Shown here one piece after another: positions 40,093-64,000 of a DNA stretch of 64,000 bases (position 1 is its first letter; every line of letters begins with the position of its first letter). Source of the DNA: Glandiceps talaboti (Eukaryota; Hemichordata; Enteropneusta; Spengelidae). Below the pieces are notes generated by a model, which saw only the letters and a program-made list of their open reading frames with translations, was not told the origin of the DNA and did no database searches. The position numbers and the translations under genes are program-made. Where the stretch lies: the NCBI RefSeq assembly GCF_964340395.1, contig NC_135550.1:13255408-13319407 (forward strand), written 5' to 3'.

Positions 40093-40329
40093 TGGTAATT
40101 GCGTATGACATATCGACCGTCAGTGTTTCCATAGTGTTTGACAGGCTAGGCAAAACCATATGATGAGAATTACTTGTGCTCGGTCTTTTACAACGTTGTA
40201 ACTTTAAGACATATATGCTTGAGTTGGAAAACATCCCCTGTGCTTGTTTGAAATATCAAGATGTGTACACTTCAAATTCTATTTTCTATACGTGCGACAA
40301 CATGACTGTCACAGTACCACAGGGGGCTC

Positions 40330-40690
40330 AGGCTCAGTTAGTTTTGTTTACAAATACAAACATACAAAACACAAACAAATAATAAACAAGTAAAAAACAA
40401 ACAAGCAAACAAAAACATAAACAAATAAACCGATAAATGAGTAGTTAAATACATGAATAAGCAACAACAACAAACAAACAAATAATGACACCCCCACCAT
40501 AAAATAGTCACCATAGGAGATATCCATTGGTAACTATTTGGGGGGGGGGGGGTAGTATTTGTTTGGTTGGTTGGTTGTTGGCTGGTTGTTAGGTTTGTTG
40601 TTGTGTATTCATTTATTTATCTACCGATTTATTGGTTTATTTGTTTATGTTTACGTTTGTTTGTTACTTGTTTACCAGTACCGTAGCCTG
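40330..40690. repeat. Degenerate foldback of CAAA/TTTG-rich sequence
   Basis: A left arm of ACAAACAAATAAA-type sequence (40350-40480) mirrors TTTATTTGTTTATG-type sequence (40560-40675), with GTACCACAGGGGGCT-like ends mirrored by GTACCGTAGCCTGTGGGG. G runs follow at 40541-40552 and 40691-40735. It resembles the 10.5-10.75 kb hairpin in composition. No gene. Confidence 0.55.
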
Positions 40691-41669
40691 TGGGGGGGGG
40701 GCAGCTCCCCCCCCCTGAGATTTGGGGGGGGGGGGAAAGAAAGAAAAAAACCTACTTTTTGAATACATAGCGATGTTTTCAAAATCGTTATTTACGTGAC
40801 GATTCCTAGCATGCGCGACTGTACACTGAATCCTCGCTGCCATATGCATTTTATATCTCTATTGTACGCTGGCTTAATTTTGAATAAAAATGTGTCCAGT
40901 TAAAAATTGTAACTTTTTGCAGCAAATTAAAAATTCTTTGTGCGGGAAAGTACAAAAGAAGTGCGCACATGCACTGTGCATTATCCGCGAGGAACAGTGC
41001 AGTAGTCTTGAAAGTCTCCTTCATTTGAAGATAGCAAGTCGCAATTATAATGTCAGCGAGTGAAACTCAAAAAAAAAAAGACGGAAAAAGTCGTTCAACA
41101 TGAGGTCGCCTGTTATACTGCATGCAGTGACTCCTAAGATGCGCTCGATCTCATTTACATCTTGTTCCTTATATCAAAACATTTCATACTGATAAAACGG
41201 CAGATTTCTTTTTGGAATATTTGGTGACCCTGAAAAACTATTAAACTAGGTATGCAGTTTAAAATCCACTCTTTGAAGATCAACTTTAATAATTGTGTTC
41301 GACGTTGTATTTGGTTAAAATGTTGTTTGATATAATTATCTCATTGCACACTGACACTAGCGTTATTCCGCAGTTCCTTTTGAAGGGACAATTTGCTATG
41401 GAAAGAATGGGCCTGAATTTGTTAACAGAGCTGTACCTTCGACATCAAAATCCAAACTTCAATTGCCATTATAATGATAATGACAAGGAGAATTCACTGA
41501 GTTCACCTTGGGTTCCGACATAAACGCGACAATAAAAGTTTTGGGAGTTGGGTAAAGAAAATTATTATTTTGTTGTGTTACTTATTTGAGAAAGCCCCAT
41601 CCATTTTTTTTACTTTGAATGTGACATCTTTTCGGCAACTACTTCAAATGTAATAAAGATACGACATTA
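40691..41669. other. Intergenic, no gene seen
   Basis: Starts with paired G and C runs (40691-40735). The rest is AT-rich with no coding signal. Confidence 0.4.
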
Positions 41670-42508
41670 GGCCAGAAAAAATGAAAAAGCTGTTCAACCT
41701 ACCTATATATTTTTTCTGGAGATGGGCAATATATCCTCATGCGCATTTTTTTTCAAAATTAAGGATATTTCTTTATATTTTCTGAATAGTTCATGCAGCA
41801 ATATACATTTCAGTCTATTCCAAACTATATAATATCTTATACCGTGGTTTACTTGGCTCTGATGATGCATACAATGAATTGAGATTAAATTAAGCTGTTG
41901 CATATCCAATGTGCACTAAAAAGAATTGAACAAAAGTTTACGACCATTGGAGTGGGTTGAGCAGTCATTGGGCCATCAAAAGTCTGAAAGCCTTGAAATA
42001 TTTTGCTCTTTTTTTATTCGGGATTTTTTGGAACCAAATTAAACTTCAGGAAAAGTCATGAAAATTGTCTTCAAGATGGAAGGTGGTGAAATCCACATCC
42101 TGTGTAAAGTAATCTCATTCGGAGTATTATTGTAGTTAACTATTATTAATGTATCATATTGTACCACATAATTTTATATCTCCACTTTAGTGTAGGTGAC
42201 AGAATGGGTGGCTAAAATAATGCTTGGGTTTCATTTGGCGGGGCTTAACATTTTTTAAGAAGAGAGGGTGAGAGGAACTACCGTAAATTGTGTACATTTC
42301 CTAACTGTAGCTATGTAGACAAATTGCACGAGATAGTATCAAGATGACTGAATAAGTTCTATCAAAACTCGACCTGAAATATTTTGCTATCATTATAACT
42401 TATATGGTTTGTATTATCCTTGTGAAGCATTGTGAAAAAATGAAATCGCCCTACCTACCCAATGTGATGGGTTAGGTTACCCGTTGACCAGCATTTTTTT
42501 TTCTGGCC
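41670..42508. mobile_element. TIR element with TTA target duplication
   Basis: The left end GGCCAGAAAAAATG (41670) and the right end CTGGCC (ending 42508) are inverted; the match extends with gaps through CTGTTCAACC / GGTTACCCGTTGACCAG. TTA occurs directly on both flanks (41667-41669 and 42509-42511), a 3-bp duplication of the kind seen with PIF/Harbinger-like elements. No transposase is visible in the 839 bp. Confidence 0.55.
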
Positions 42509-42511
42509 TTA

Positions 42512-43194
42512 CATATATTTAATTGCGTATGCTAAAATGGATATTATGTAAATTACATGCAAATGTATGTAAATTAGCACCTTTCTAAATTTTAAATGCA
42601 TGATTGCACCAAGACAAAGTTCTGCCCCCCCCCCCCTTCCCGGCAATTGTATTTGTAAACAAAACTAACCGAGCCTGAGCTCCCTGTGATAGTAGTATAC
42701 TGTTGTAGCTCCACAGTCAGTTTGACCTAAAGTTAAAGTCAGATATTTTAACAGATGAAATTGCTTCTGCTACAGCGACAACTCAGGATCCAAAATTAGG
42801 TGTACATAGCTTAGACAGGCCGAGGGTTAGCCGAATTATATTTTCAGAAATTTAGCAGTGCAGTGGATGCTTGTTTATCCACGATAGTCGCGAGAGAACC
42901 TACAAGTCTAGGTAACTTACATTCTGATGATGTAAAGACGAGTTTTGAGTTAAGTACAATTGACAACGTTGATAGAAATAAAATGCAAGATGAATGTGCA
43001 GATAAAGAATCCAGTATTGATGAAGGCACCTTTGATGATATACGAGTAGCTTAAATACAAGTTTGGAGGATGATAAGTCCATCTATGATTATTTTGGCTC
43101 AGCTCTTAACTTGAAAAACGCTTGTTATACCATGAAAGTCGAACGAGGCCATTTTTATAACGATTTTCAGATGTCTGATTGATCCATTTAGAGA
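42512..43194. other. Intergenic, no gene seen
   Basis: A frame at 42863-43054 looks protein-like in composition (acidic, Ser/Asp-rich), but I recognise no domain, and it has no splice support. A C-run lies at 42625-42636. Confidence 0.35.
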
Positions 43195-44420
43195 GGAAAT
43201 TCTTAGGCTATTCAGACACTTCCAGACAATAATTTCAAAGCTTTACAAGACATCACCAACATGTAAAAAACAACTACATCGGGGTGCAATATTAAAAGAA
43301 AAGTTTAATCTTGACAGTAAGAGGTAGAGGGAAGAGCTTTAGACTAGGATGTGTCCATCTCTTGTGGGGTCTCCCCTTAGAAGCTCTGGTAGGGGGGTAT
43401 TTTTAAAGCCAACTTTTAGCCTTTCAGGCAATAACTTCAAAACATCAAGTATCAGAAATCAAACTATTCTTTGCACGTAGTTATTATAAATGGCATCATT
43501 ATAGTCAAGGTCAGCATATCCGATGGCTGTATCATTGGAAGAGGAGAATTGGAGAGTTTCTTTACTTTAAGAGTCATGTAAGGCAAGTTTTAGACTACCC
43601 TGGCTATACTTTCACATATAAAAGACGGTACATCTAAAATTAGCCATTAAAATGTTTAAGAAAAGTTTAATGCCAGTATGAGAGTAAATAATCGGTGCAT
43701 CTGATTGTTGGTTGACAGCATGGGTGACCTCTGGGGTGAGGTAGTCCTAGCATGCAGTTCTCCCCCTAGCAGATCTGGAGATGATTTGGCTCTATTAAGG
43801 CAATATTTCACAGCTTCGAAAAGCTTAAGGTAATGTAAGTTGTAAATGTGTTTTGCTTGACACATAAGAATGGGCCAGGTATATATTGTCCGTAACATTC
43901 GTATAGTGGCATTTCTGTTGCAAAAATAGTAAACTCACTGGTATGTTAGAGAATGCGTATTAATCCCTTCATACTGAAGAGTTGAATAATTTAGGTTAAC
44001 TTCTTTAAATTTATAAACTATCTGTACCATTACAGAACTTTCAACTTTTATCCCAAAGTGCAATATGTGAAGCATATACTAGTATTCGACATTGATTGTG
44101 AAATACCCAAGTATTCACATGACATATCGTGTTCTGTAACTAGTGTGGTAGGTAATACGTTGTATATGTATATGTAAAGTTATGTTTGAGCATCACTCCA
44201 GGTGGAGTAATATTTTAAAAATTGGTGACAAGAAAAGATTCCACAGTTAAGACAATGTCACTGTAGACTCGTGGATTTTGTTATTCCATCAAAATCCCAA
44301 ACACAATAACTCCCCCCCCTCCAAAATTTTCAATACAGGAAGCCCCACCCCTACTGCTAATTTCGAAAACAGGGTGACCCCCTACTAATCCATCCCCGGT
44401 CGAAGAAACTGACCGGTCCC
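43195..44420 (-). mobile_element. Third copy of the TTAA-type element, inverted and truncated
   Basis: The minus-strand reading starts with GGGACCGGTCAGTTTC at 44420 and continues through sequence matching 34128-35400 in order: CACACTAGTTACAGAACA, then the segment with GCATCTGATTGTTGGTTGA (seen inverted near 43700), then the CTTGTAAAGCTT block near 43245. It supplies the left TIR missing from the 34-38 kb copy. The base after the TIR is TTAT rather than TTAA. A further partial copy lies at 45061-45340. Confidence 0.6.
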
Positions 44421-44455
44421 TTATCCTGAACGCGTCCGGCCCCGGTTTCACTAGA

Positions 44456-45057
<602 letters not shown>

Positions 45058-45340
45058 GGCAGCGTCCGTAACATTGTACAGTGGCATTACTTATTGCAAA
45101 TATAAAGTCAATATTGATAGAGAACTTTGGGTGATCATATACTATGTAAGCTTATAACAGAAACTTGATTCTAGTAGGTCTATATGTATCATGTGTTTTA
45201 AGACTTTTGTGTTCCACTGTTTACCTGTTAATTTGGACCGGTTTGTCTTTTTAGAACTTTTCCTAGCTTTGTGTTTTGTAACTAGTGTTATTTGACCATT
45301 ACGGCACGGTCACGGTTTTGAGTTGAAAATAAACTAGTGT

Positions 45341-46734
45341 TGCTTTACTATATATTACTAGTATTATCATTATACAATATACCGTGACAGCTAAGTAATT
45401 CAATTCTCAGTTTATTCACTCAACTCACACTGACACTGTTCAGAGAGATTGTACATGGTATTGTACCGAAGGAATAAGACACTGTATTATCTGTTGGTGT
45501 TTTTTTAATTGTTTTTCTTAGAGCAAATACAGAACAGTAATATTAAAGTCGGCCCAATTGCACTTTCACGACTTTGCTCTGACTCCTGTCAGATATAGCA
45601 AAACCGACAGTGTGAAAACAAAATCCAATGACTATAGTTCACCGCAAGGTGAATTGGATGGCAAATTGGATTAGCAAGTAAATTAACGTTAACATAATGC
45701 ATATAGGACACCTAGTATCTACCAATTATTAGGGTGTGGGAACAGTTTATAATTATATCAAAGTGACAATGTTGTGAAGCATTGCACAATAGTCTTAGGA
45801 AACATTGAAACTTTGAAATATAATTGAACTATGGTAACAAACTTTAGAATGACGACGTGCTCCATTAAACTAGCTACATAGCTAAAAAAAACACAGCACT
45901 TTCAACACATCACTTTCCTATCCCCTTTTATTTGTTTTTGCATACATTTACAGTACTCTATATTACACAAGATAGAGTAGACCACCAGAAATGTCAACGT
46001 TTGTCGTAGAGGGCGCATATCTTAAATTTGATAGTACAGGTATGTATCGGTATTGGTATTATTGTCAATGGCAATTTATTTTATCAAAATGTCAAGCGTT
46101 CTTTGGGGTGGGGGTCTTCTTTACTCATACTAATCAGGTTAGTTCATGTCTTCATTACAGGCAGTTATTACCCTTTAAAAAATCGTTGTGGGGTTACCCT
46201 TAGCACACAGACACCGGAAAATCCTCAACATTTCTCGTAGATGGCGCTCATCTAAAAATTAGCCTGCGGTTATATATTTTATGTTTTATGATATATCTAT
46301 GTCTTCGCTTTTGAGTCGCTATTGCTAGTTCTTCCCAAATTCTTGCTCGTTTCCCTTCACTGTTCGATACTGTTCACTCCTCTTTTCTACTTTTACAGAT
46401 ACCATGTACTGTACATCAATATATTTAGCGGCATGAGCTGAAATACAACAAAAAAAACAACTAAGTAGCCAATGAAATAAAAATAAAAATGCATCATCAT
46501 ATTAAACGTCTTTGTAAGAAATATTGATAGCGACATTCTATATAGTGTGTTGTTTTACTGTGTATCGTTGTTCGAATTCGTGTTGTATTGTATGTGGTTC
46601 AGTCTTCCGATTTTACTGCGTTATCCAAGCACAGGTGTTTTGGTGTTGTGATTTTATATTGTCTTCTTTTAACTTTGTTAAATAAAGCAAGCAAGCAAAC
46701 CACAGTGAGCAAACACACAAACAAACAACACACA
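45341..46734. other. Intergenic, no gene seen
   Basis: Two copies of GTAGAGGGCGCATATCT / GTAGATGGCGCTCATCT (46006 and 46238) are short diverged repeats. No exon is supported. Confidence 0.4.
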
Positions 46735-46978
46735 AACAAACAAACAAACAAACAAACAAACAAACAAACAAACGTACGTACGTACGTACGTACGTACGTA
46801 CGTACATACATACATACATACATACATACATACATACATACATACATACATACATACATACATACATACATACATACATACATACATACATACATACATA
46901 CATACATACATACATGCATGCATACATACATACATACATACATACATACATACATACATACATACATACATACATACA
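46735..46978. repeat. Compound CAAA / CGTA / CATA microsatellite
   Basis: CAAA (46735-46771), then CGTA (46772-46804), then CATA to 46978 with a CATG interruption near 46915. The unit changes at sharp boundaries while keeping period 4. Apparent frames (YIHT, YVCM) are artefacts. Confidence 0.95.
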
Positions 46979-47116
46979 AACAACTAAGTACAAAATACGC
47001 AAGGGAAATTACTAACATACAAGACGAAATTGTTCGTAAAACCATGATTTAAACAATCATACATTTACAAGCTTACAGATCAAAGAATCGTACGAAAACA
47101 ACTGAAACAGCAACTC

Positions 47117-47834
47117 CAGGGAGCCGTCATTATTTACGACCTGGGGGGTCGGAGGAATGGGGGGTCACTCAAAAACTGGGGATTGAAAGGGGGGTACCCA
47201 AAAATGGGGAGTGAAAGGGGGGGGGGCTACTCAAAATTATACATGTTAAAATAGCACCAGAAAGTATTCAATTAGTCCTTGAAATTCAAAAATCTACGGG
47301 ATGCGGTATGCCGTACTTAGCTCCCTCAAACTTTGATTCAACTAATACCACCTAATTTCAAATTTTACCTATGGTACTACTTTGGGAATAAGCTGCATTC
47401 ATTGTTACCCCTTCCTCTTGAAATATGCTACATTCCTAACGTTATAAGGAAATTCAAATTCAAAATAAAAAGTTTGATATTGTAAGTATGTATGTATGTA
47501 TGTATGTATGTATGTATGTATGTATGTATGTATGTATGTATGTATGTATGTATGTATGTATGTATGTATGTACGTACGTATGCATATGTATACATGTGTG
47601 TGCAGTGTGTGTGCATGTGATGTTTCAATGGAATTAACACTCAATGTTTGTAGCGCACCATTAACGAGTTATGATGACTCTAAAATGGTGGAGGGGGTAT
47701 GAAAAAAAATTGTATCAAGGAGGGGGGTTACGAAAAAATTTCAAGCCAGGTAGGGGGGTCACTCAAATTTTGTGGATTTTCGAAGCAATTCCTCCGACCC
47801 CCCCCCCCAGGTCGTAAATAATGACGGCTCCCTT
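47117..47834. mobile_element. TIR element (~0.7 kb) with an internal TATG array
   Basis: The ends are near-perfect inverted repeats of about 40 bp: AGGGAGCCGTCATTATTTAC from 47117 and its complement ending at 47834, both leading into G-rich or C-rich runs and GTCGGAGGAAT. The interior has GGGGGTCACTCAAA motifs and a TATG microsatellite (47484-47580). No transposase is present. A clear target duplication is not seen. It is not obviously related to the GACCGG element, although both have G/C runs near the tips. Confidence 0.75.
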
Positions 47835-47856
47835 ATGAGACAGTTTATTGTACCTT

Positions 47857-48125
47857 TAAAGTGGTCACATGGACGAGGATTATGTATTTATTTTGAATTT
47901 ATACAACAATTTTATCATGACTTCCTACATGAAAAATCAATGCGAAACAACATTGTCAAAGTCCTTGTTTGTGTCACTCAATAAATGGCAAAAAATCATA
48001 AGTGTAAAATGTTTGTTGTTGTACATACATACATACATACATACATACATACATACATACATACATACATACATACATACATACATACATACATACATAC
48101 ATACATACATACATACATACATACA

Positions 48126-48156
<31 letters not shown>

Positions 48157-48299
48157 TTGAAACATTTTTTCGGGCTCTATACTGTTACAAACACAGGCTT
48201 TTGTCAATGTTGTTTCACATTGAGTTTTCAAGTAGGAAGTCATGATAAACTTGTTTTATAAATTAAAGAGATAATAAATCCTTATCCATGTGGCCATTT
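47857..48299. mobile_element. Palindromic MITE-like element, copy 2, centre expanded by ATAC repeat
   Basis: Matches copy 1 (GTGGTCACATGGACGAGG at left, TATCCATGTGGCCATTTA at right), but its centre, where copy 1 has GTACATACAATACA, holds a 133-bp ATAC array (48022-48154). It starts 22 bp after the TIR element ending at 47834. Confidence 0.7.
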
Positions 48300-48897
48300 A
48301 TCACCCCCCACCCCCCCCCCCCCCATATATTATGTGTACTATTATACAAAGTAAATTACACTGTCGTAAAGCTGTGTACGCTGAGCCTTACACTCCCTTG
48401 TTTACTTGTTGGCACTGAGTGCTTCAGTGTCACGACATATCCATGCGTAGATGAATCCCGGGACTTGAATCCGGGACTTGAATCAACAAATAATATCGCG
48501 TACGTCATGAATTGCACTTCCCGAGGCGAAGAACTATGTAATTAAACATCCGCATTGTTTTGTCACCAAGACCTCTTGACTTGAACATGTATCATTTACT
48601 GCATTTGTACTCACGAAAAGGCGGATTCAGCCTTGTGAAGCGGGAGGTAAAGCGTCTAGATACGAGTACATGACATGTCACGTGTGATTGATTTGAGCTG
48701 TTTTACTTCCGGCTTTGTCATACCTAGCCTGCTAGCTGCTGCCCATATCGCATCGCACTTTTTTGCACAGTCAGCTCAACACGATTGCTGAAACAGGAAC
48801 TCCAGCACCTGAGAGTAACTTGTGATCGAGACTGTAAAGTCCGACTTGTTGGTAAAAAATAGCTTCTGTCGTGTATATTTTATCAACGATTGTCGTC

Positions 48898-57332
<8,435 letters not shown>

Positions 57333-59450
57333 GGTAAACTGATTACACTGTATTGTATATGTAATCGTACATGAATTGGCTTTGATGTAAGGGGAGTGAC
57401 GTCAACCTATGCATGCTTTAAGGTTACAGAAAGAAGAAGGCATTTAGATATTAAAAGTGGTAATTCCAATTTTTGAACAGTAGTAAACATTCTTAGATGG
57501 TGCTAATGAATTCAAAGGAAATGAACTGATAGTGACACATACCACATCAAGAGAATTATACACGTTTTTAATACAGTGTATTGGTCAAATTTGTTAGTAT
57601 TATCAAAATTATGCATAATTACAAAGCATTTTAGTATGGATTTAGTGTTGATAGCATAGATCAAAGTGATAATTAATAACTTTTACCAAATAACACTGAT
57701 AAGATTTATACTGTAAGCTGGAAATTTTCACTGGACTTATTTTCGCATATATTGCTGGAAAACAAACATGCAAAAAGTAGTAACTAAAATGACCTTGTAC
57801 ATGAACACAATGTACCAATCTGGTATTTGAAAACTACATGTAGTTGAAGACTGCAACTGAAAAACGTAAACTTTTCTGGTGGCGAAAATATCTAAGTTTG
57901 GATCTCAAATGTAAAAATGGCAATGTTACTGTCACATCTTTCTGACTCTAATAGATGATAATGGTAGCATGATGCAGGAGTCGATGAGAAAGGGTCAGCA
58001 AGATACAGGAACTTATATAGTAATTGTATCATTAACCTTTAAAGGCCAGGGTTTCAATCCCAAGTTCTCACATTAGTATTAACTTATCAGTGGAGCCATG
58101 AGGATTACATAGGATAGTTCTTTTGTTCTGGATCAACTTTTGATAAAGCTCTACCTGACAACTGTTTTTCACACCTAAATTTTAACCATTTTTGGGACTT
58201 TCACGTGGATGTATTTTCAGAGTTCCACAATAAATTATACCATGCATGATCCAAGTGATACACATTCAAACAGCAAAATATGGCATCTATACCCTGATCT
58301 ATATGTCATTGTCATTGGTTCTACAGTGCTCAAAATATTAACTAAATTCAGCTGAAAAGTAGCCTTGACAATCCCACCTTCCTGGTAATTATCAAACTAA
58401 TTAATATTCACTGTATCTTCCTTTTGTTCTTCATTTCAGAATATCAATGACAACATAGACGTATTGCCATGGGAACTGTCAAGGTGATGACATCATTGAT
58501 TTCATGAAATAGACTATGAAGTGAAGAAAGTGTCAAAAAATGTAGAAGTTTATAGTGACAATAATTTTAGAAAAAAATTGGTGAAAGAAGTATGGGTCTA
58601 ACAGTTGTGATACTGACCTTATTCAGTTCTTTTGTGTAACAAGAATACATTAGGATTTCATTAGTAACCAGGATCAGTTTTTAAATAAATGTTTATTTTA
58701 ACTGTAATACATGACGGACAAGACTGAAGATCATTGGCCCTCAGTAATACAGTAGTATGTATCTCGGCACTTCTTCAACAAATTGTGTGACATTAGGGAT
58801 AGTGACGTTAGAATACAGAGCCATGTTGAGGAAATGGTTGTAACAGGTATGTAGGGGCATTATCAGATATGAACTTGTTATCACACAGAATGTTGGGGTC
58901 AGTGTCCTTCAGATTCCCCAACATCACAAAAGTTGGAAAAATAGTCTTTTAAAAAATTTACCAAAAAAAAACATGTAGAAAAATCTTGATTTTCAGATAG
59001 TCATGATTATAAATGATGCTTAAAATATGGAGGTATTCTTGTGTGGTGACATTATACAGTGCCATGATTGGGTATATTGACAGCAATATATATCCTTGTT
59101 CAGTTGAAATTGAAGTTTTTATTCTTGCCAATATCTCTTAAAATGTCATACTTTTACAAAATATATGGAACCAAAAATGTTGATCAGCATGGTAGACCAA
59201 ATGATTTTAAAAAGGTTATAACACAGATCGAAAGTGCAATGCTAAAATACTTTGTGTGCTATAACCTTTGTAAATCAAAATATATATATATATATACATA
59301 TCACATACAAATCAGTGTGCTATAAACTCAAACTTTTTGACAGGAATGTTCACTCAAATTTTTGTCATGATGAAATTAGTGTAAACTACAGAGGTAATGA
59401 ACTTCAATAAGGTGTTGCAAAATTCACTGTGCCATAATAAAGAAATACTT
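57333..59450 (+). other. Probable 3' UTR region of the galectin gene
   Basis: After the stop codon, a donor-like GGTAAAC lies immediately downstream, and a plausible acceptor (pyrimidines then TTTCAG) ends at 58440. This suggests a spliced 3' UTR exon beginning at 58441. AATAAA-type signals follow near 58685 and 59436. No coding sequence is visible. The extent of the UTR is inferred and would need transcript data. Confidence 0.4.
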
Positions 59451-60268
59451 TAGAATGTACAAGAATCCATGTTGGGTAAAAGTCATAAGGCTAGTAGTAC
59501 TGTCTGTAGTTGTGAACGCATTTTTTGTGGGTTTTTTTTTTGGAAAGATTTTAATACCAATCTTTTCTCCAAATGTACGAACTTGAAAGTACTACAGTAT
59601 AAGAGTAATACTAAGGTGATTGGTGTTGAAATTTGGTAAGAAGACCAATTTTAGCAGAAAAATCAACAAAGTAGCATCTTTAGCATCTTTTTGTTTGGCA
59701 GTTGCACCACATTTCTTGATTTTTAGAATGGTTAGTCAGTTCTAAATTTAAGTATGGTCATATATTGTAGAACTTTGTAAAAGATGTTGACAGAACCAAA
59801 AATTGTCATGCAGCATTGGTCATTTATGGTATTCTACAAAATCCTATGATCATCATTGACTCTAAATTTTCTGTTTTACTTATAATTACAGTGATGTGTT
59901 AATGTCTTTATGACATAGACTACATGATGCATGAATTCATGTTTTTTTTCATTTTTGATATTGCTTAGAAGGCTACATCTGATTTTGTTAATTAAACACT
60001 TTGCTGCAGTATACTGTTTAGCTTTTTAGTGGTTTCTAAATACACTGATAAACAGAGAATTTGAAAATGGTACATCTGCCATCTTGCAATCTAATACCAG
60101 TATATTAAATGATATTATATAACATATGTAATGTATTACTAGTGTTATTTCAAATACATAAAGGTGTTACAATGCATTTCATTATCTGTGTGTGTGCACA
60201 ATGTGTTAAATTATCTTGCATAGTCCAAATATATATAAATTTATACATATAAATGTATCCAACAAAAT

Positions 60269-62754
<2,486 letters not shown>

Positions 62755-62937
62755 AAGTTTTCACGTTTTACACAAAACTAATTTTTTGCGATTTATTGAG
62801 TTACAAACAAGGACTTGCATATGTTCATTCACATTGATTTTTCAAGTAGGAAGCCATGATAAAATTGTTTATAAATTGAAAATCTAAAATAAATATCCAA
62901 TCCTCATCAATATGGTCATTTTAATTATTAAATTATT
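62755..62937. mobile_element. Palindromic MITE-like element, partial copy
   Basis: Right half of the family: TTATTGAGTTACAAACAAGG, GATTTTTCAAGTAGGAAGCC and CAATCCTCATCAATATGG. A left-half copy lies at 56580-56735 in galectin intron 6. Confidence 0.65.
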
Positions 62938-63489
62938 ACAAGAGCAACAATAACATTAAAACCTTCTCACCTGAAACAGAGCATCATCTTGCTCAACAAA
63001 TATTACTAACAGTGCTACATTTTATTGTCTGGCTCAACAAAAATCTTACGAACATTACCAAATTTCATTGTTTTACTCCACAAAATCTTACTAACATTGC
63101 TACATTTCATCTTTCATGACAACAAATCCACATCTCCAGACATAAAATGTAGCAATGTTTGTTATTTTTATGTCGTCAAAATGATAGTAAAATGGAGCTT
63201 TGTTAGGATTTTTGTTTAAGTGGCTAAGATGGAATGGAGCAGTGTTAGTAGTATGATATTTTGTAAAGCCAGAAAACTGTTTCAACAGATAGGTGGCAAG
63301 ACGTAATATAACGTCTCATAACTTTATTCTCAAAAATATTAAATGTTCTTTTCAATGTATCAGTAACAACAGCTTGTGTCAGCTTATGACAAACCTCTAT
63401 TTCAACCTTAAATATAAAACCTATATGTAAATTTTAGAAAGAAAGCCCAAATACACCATTTCGTTTTCAAAAGAAAAACCAATCCTTTA

Positions 63490-64000
63490 GAAAATAGCAC
63501 CATGGCGGTCATGGTTGCTAGGGCCAATTGTGTCAAAATATTTTGAAGAAAATCTGCAGAATAACAATTCTAGAAACATCTCACCAAGTTTCAGTCTCAC
63601 TGACCAAGTACTTTTTGAGATATAAATTTTTGACCAAAATTCACATTTTACACCTAATTTGCATATTACTGATGAGATCATTATTTGTTTAATACATCTT
63701 CATCTATACACCCTCTGATGCATACCAATTAAATTTCTGCCCAATCTGCTCAGTAGTTTTGGAATTCAAGATTTTTGACCAAAAAGACACATTTTTAGCC
63801 CTAATTTGCACATTATTGATGGAATCGTCATGTCATGAACAAATCTAAATTTAGTCACCTCTAAGAACATTCCCACCAAATTTCAGGCTAATCTGCTAAG
63901 TAGTTTTGGAGTTTAAGTGTTTTGACCAAAAATCACATTTTTTTAACCCAAAACGCACATCTCTGATGCAATCATTTTCATTTGAACAATTTCCCAACTA
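63490..64000. repeat. Copy of the dispersed family running off the window end
   Basis: Contains CATGGTTGCTAGGGC and three rounds of the TTTGCATAT / ACCAAATTTC / AGTAGTTTTGGA blocks. It continues beyond 64000. Confidence 0.75.

Noticed and set aside
46588-47052. Frames repeating YIHT or YVCM around 46.6-48.2 kb
   Set aside because: CATA and ATAC microsatellites with period 4 read as amino-acid repeats; not genes.
63670-63690. CTGATGAG near the window end as a hammerhead core
   Set aside because: Part of the dispersed repeat's GATGAGATCATT block; no helix II pairing or GAAA core at the right distance.

Overview
This window is animal (metazoan) nuclear DNA, not prokaryotic. Three multi-exon genes with GT/AG introns can be reconstructed by hand, and most of the remaining sequence is introns full of mobile elements, palindromes and microsatellites. 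The gene set (sialate O-acetylesterase, an SLC16 transporter, a two-CRD galectin) and the repeat types (Tx1-like and CR1/jockey-like LINEs, Penelope-like remains, hammerhead motifs, TTAA-flanked and foldback DNA elements, very long TA arrays) suggest a marine invertebrate bilaterian such as a cephalochordate, hemichordate or lophotrochozoan. The sequence alone does not settle the phylum.

Layout: (1) 1-1239, repeats, including the right end of a TTAA-flanked DNA element. (2) 1240-15800, minus strand, a ten-exon sialate O-acetylesterase (SIAE) gene; its introns hold a 31-bp array, LINE fragments, an ~870-bp array of 38-bp units, a 3.1-kb nested foldback element and a 5'-truncated Tx1-like LINE. 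(3) 15.8-25.1 kb, intergenic: a palindrome built on a LINE ORF1 fragment, with hammerhead-like motifs and TA arrays; tandem arrays; a decayed Penelope-like endonuclease; and a well-formed minimal hammerhead. (4) 25701-39251, minus strand, a four-exon SLC16 (monocarboxylate transporter) gene; its large first intron holds a CR1/jockey-like LINE split by a DNA element, which is itself invaded by an hAT-like element and a second hammerhead-bearing piece. (5) 39.3-48.9 kb, intergenic: several TIR elements and microsatellites. (6) 48898-57332, plus strand, a seven-exon tandem-repeat galectin. (7) 57.3-64 kb, probable galectin 3' region, a TC array and dispersed repeats.

The three host genes are unrelated neighbours with no operon logic: a secreted or lysosomal deacetylase of sialic acids, a membrane carboxylate carrier and a sugar-binding lectin. 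The least ordinary part is the RNA-level signal. Two minus-strand motifs (24962-25010 and 37628-37673) fit the hammerhead ribozyme core with all three helices. A second, divergent hammerhead-like motif occurs as an inverted pair around a duplicated LINE ORF1 fragment (18129-18169 and 18402-18442). All lie next to TA arrays. This fits Penelope-like or other small hammerhead-bearing retroelements, and the inverted pair around captured sequence may be a less familiar arrangement.
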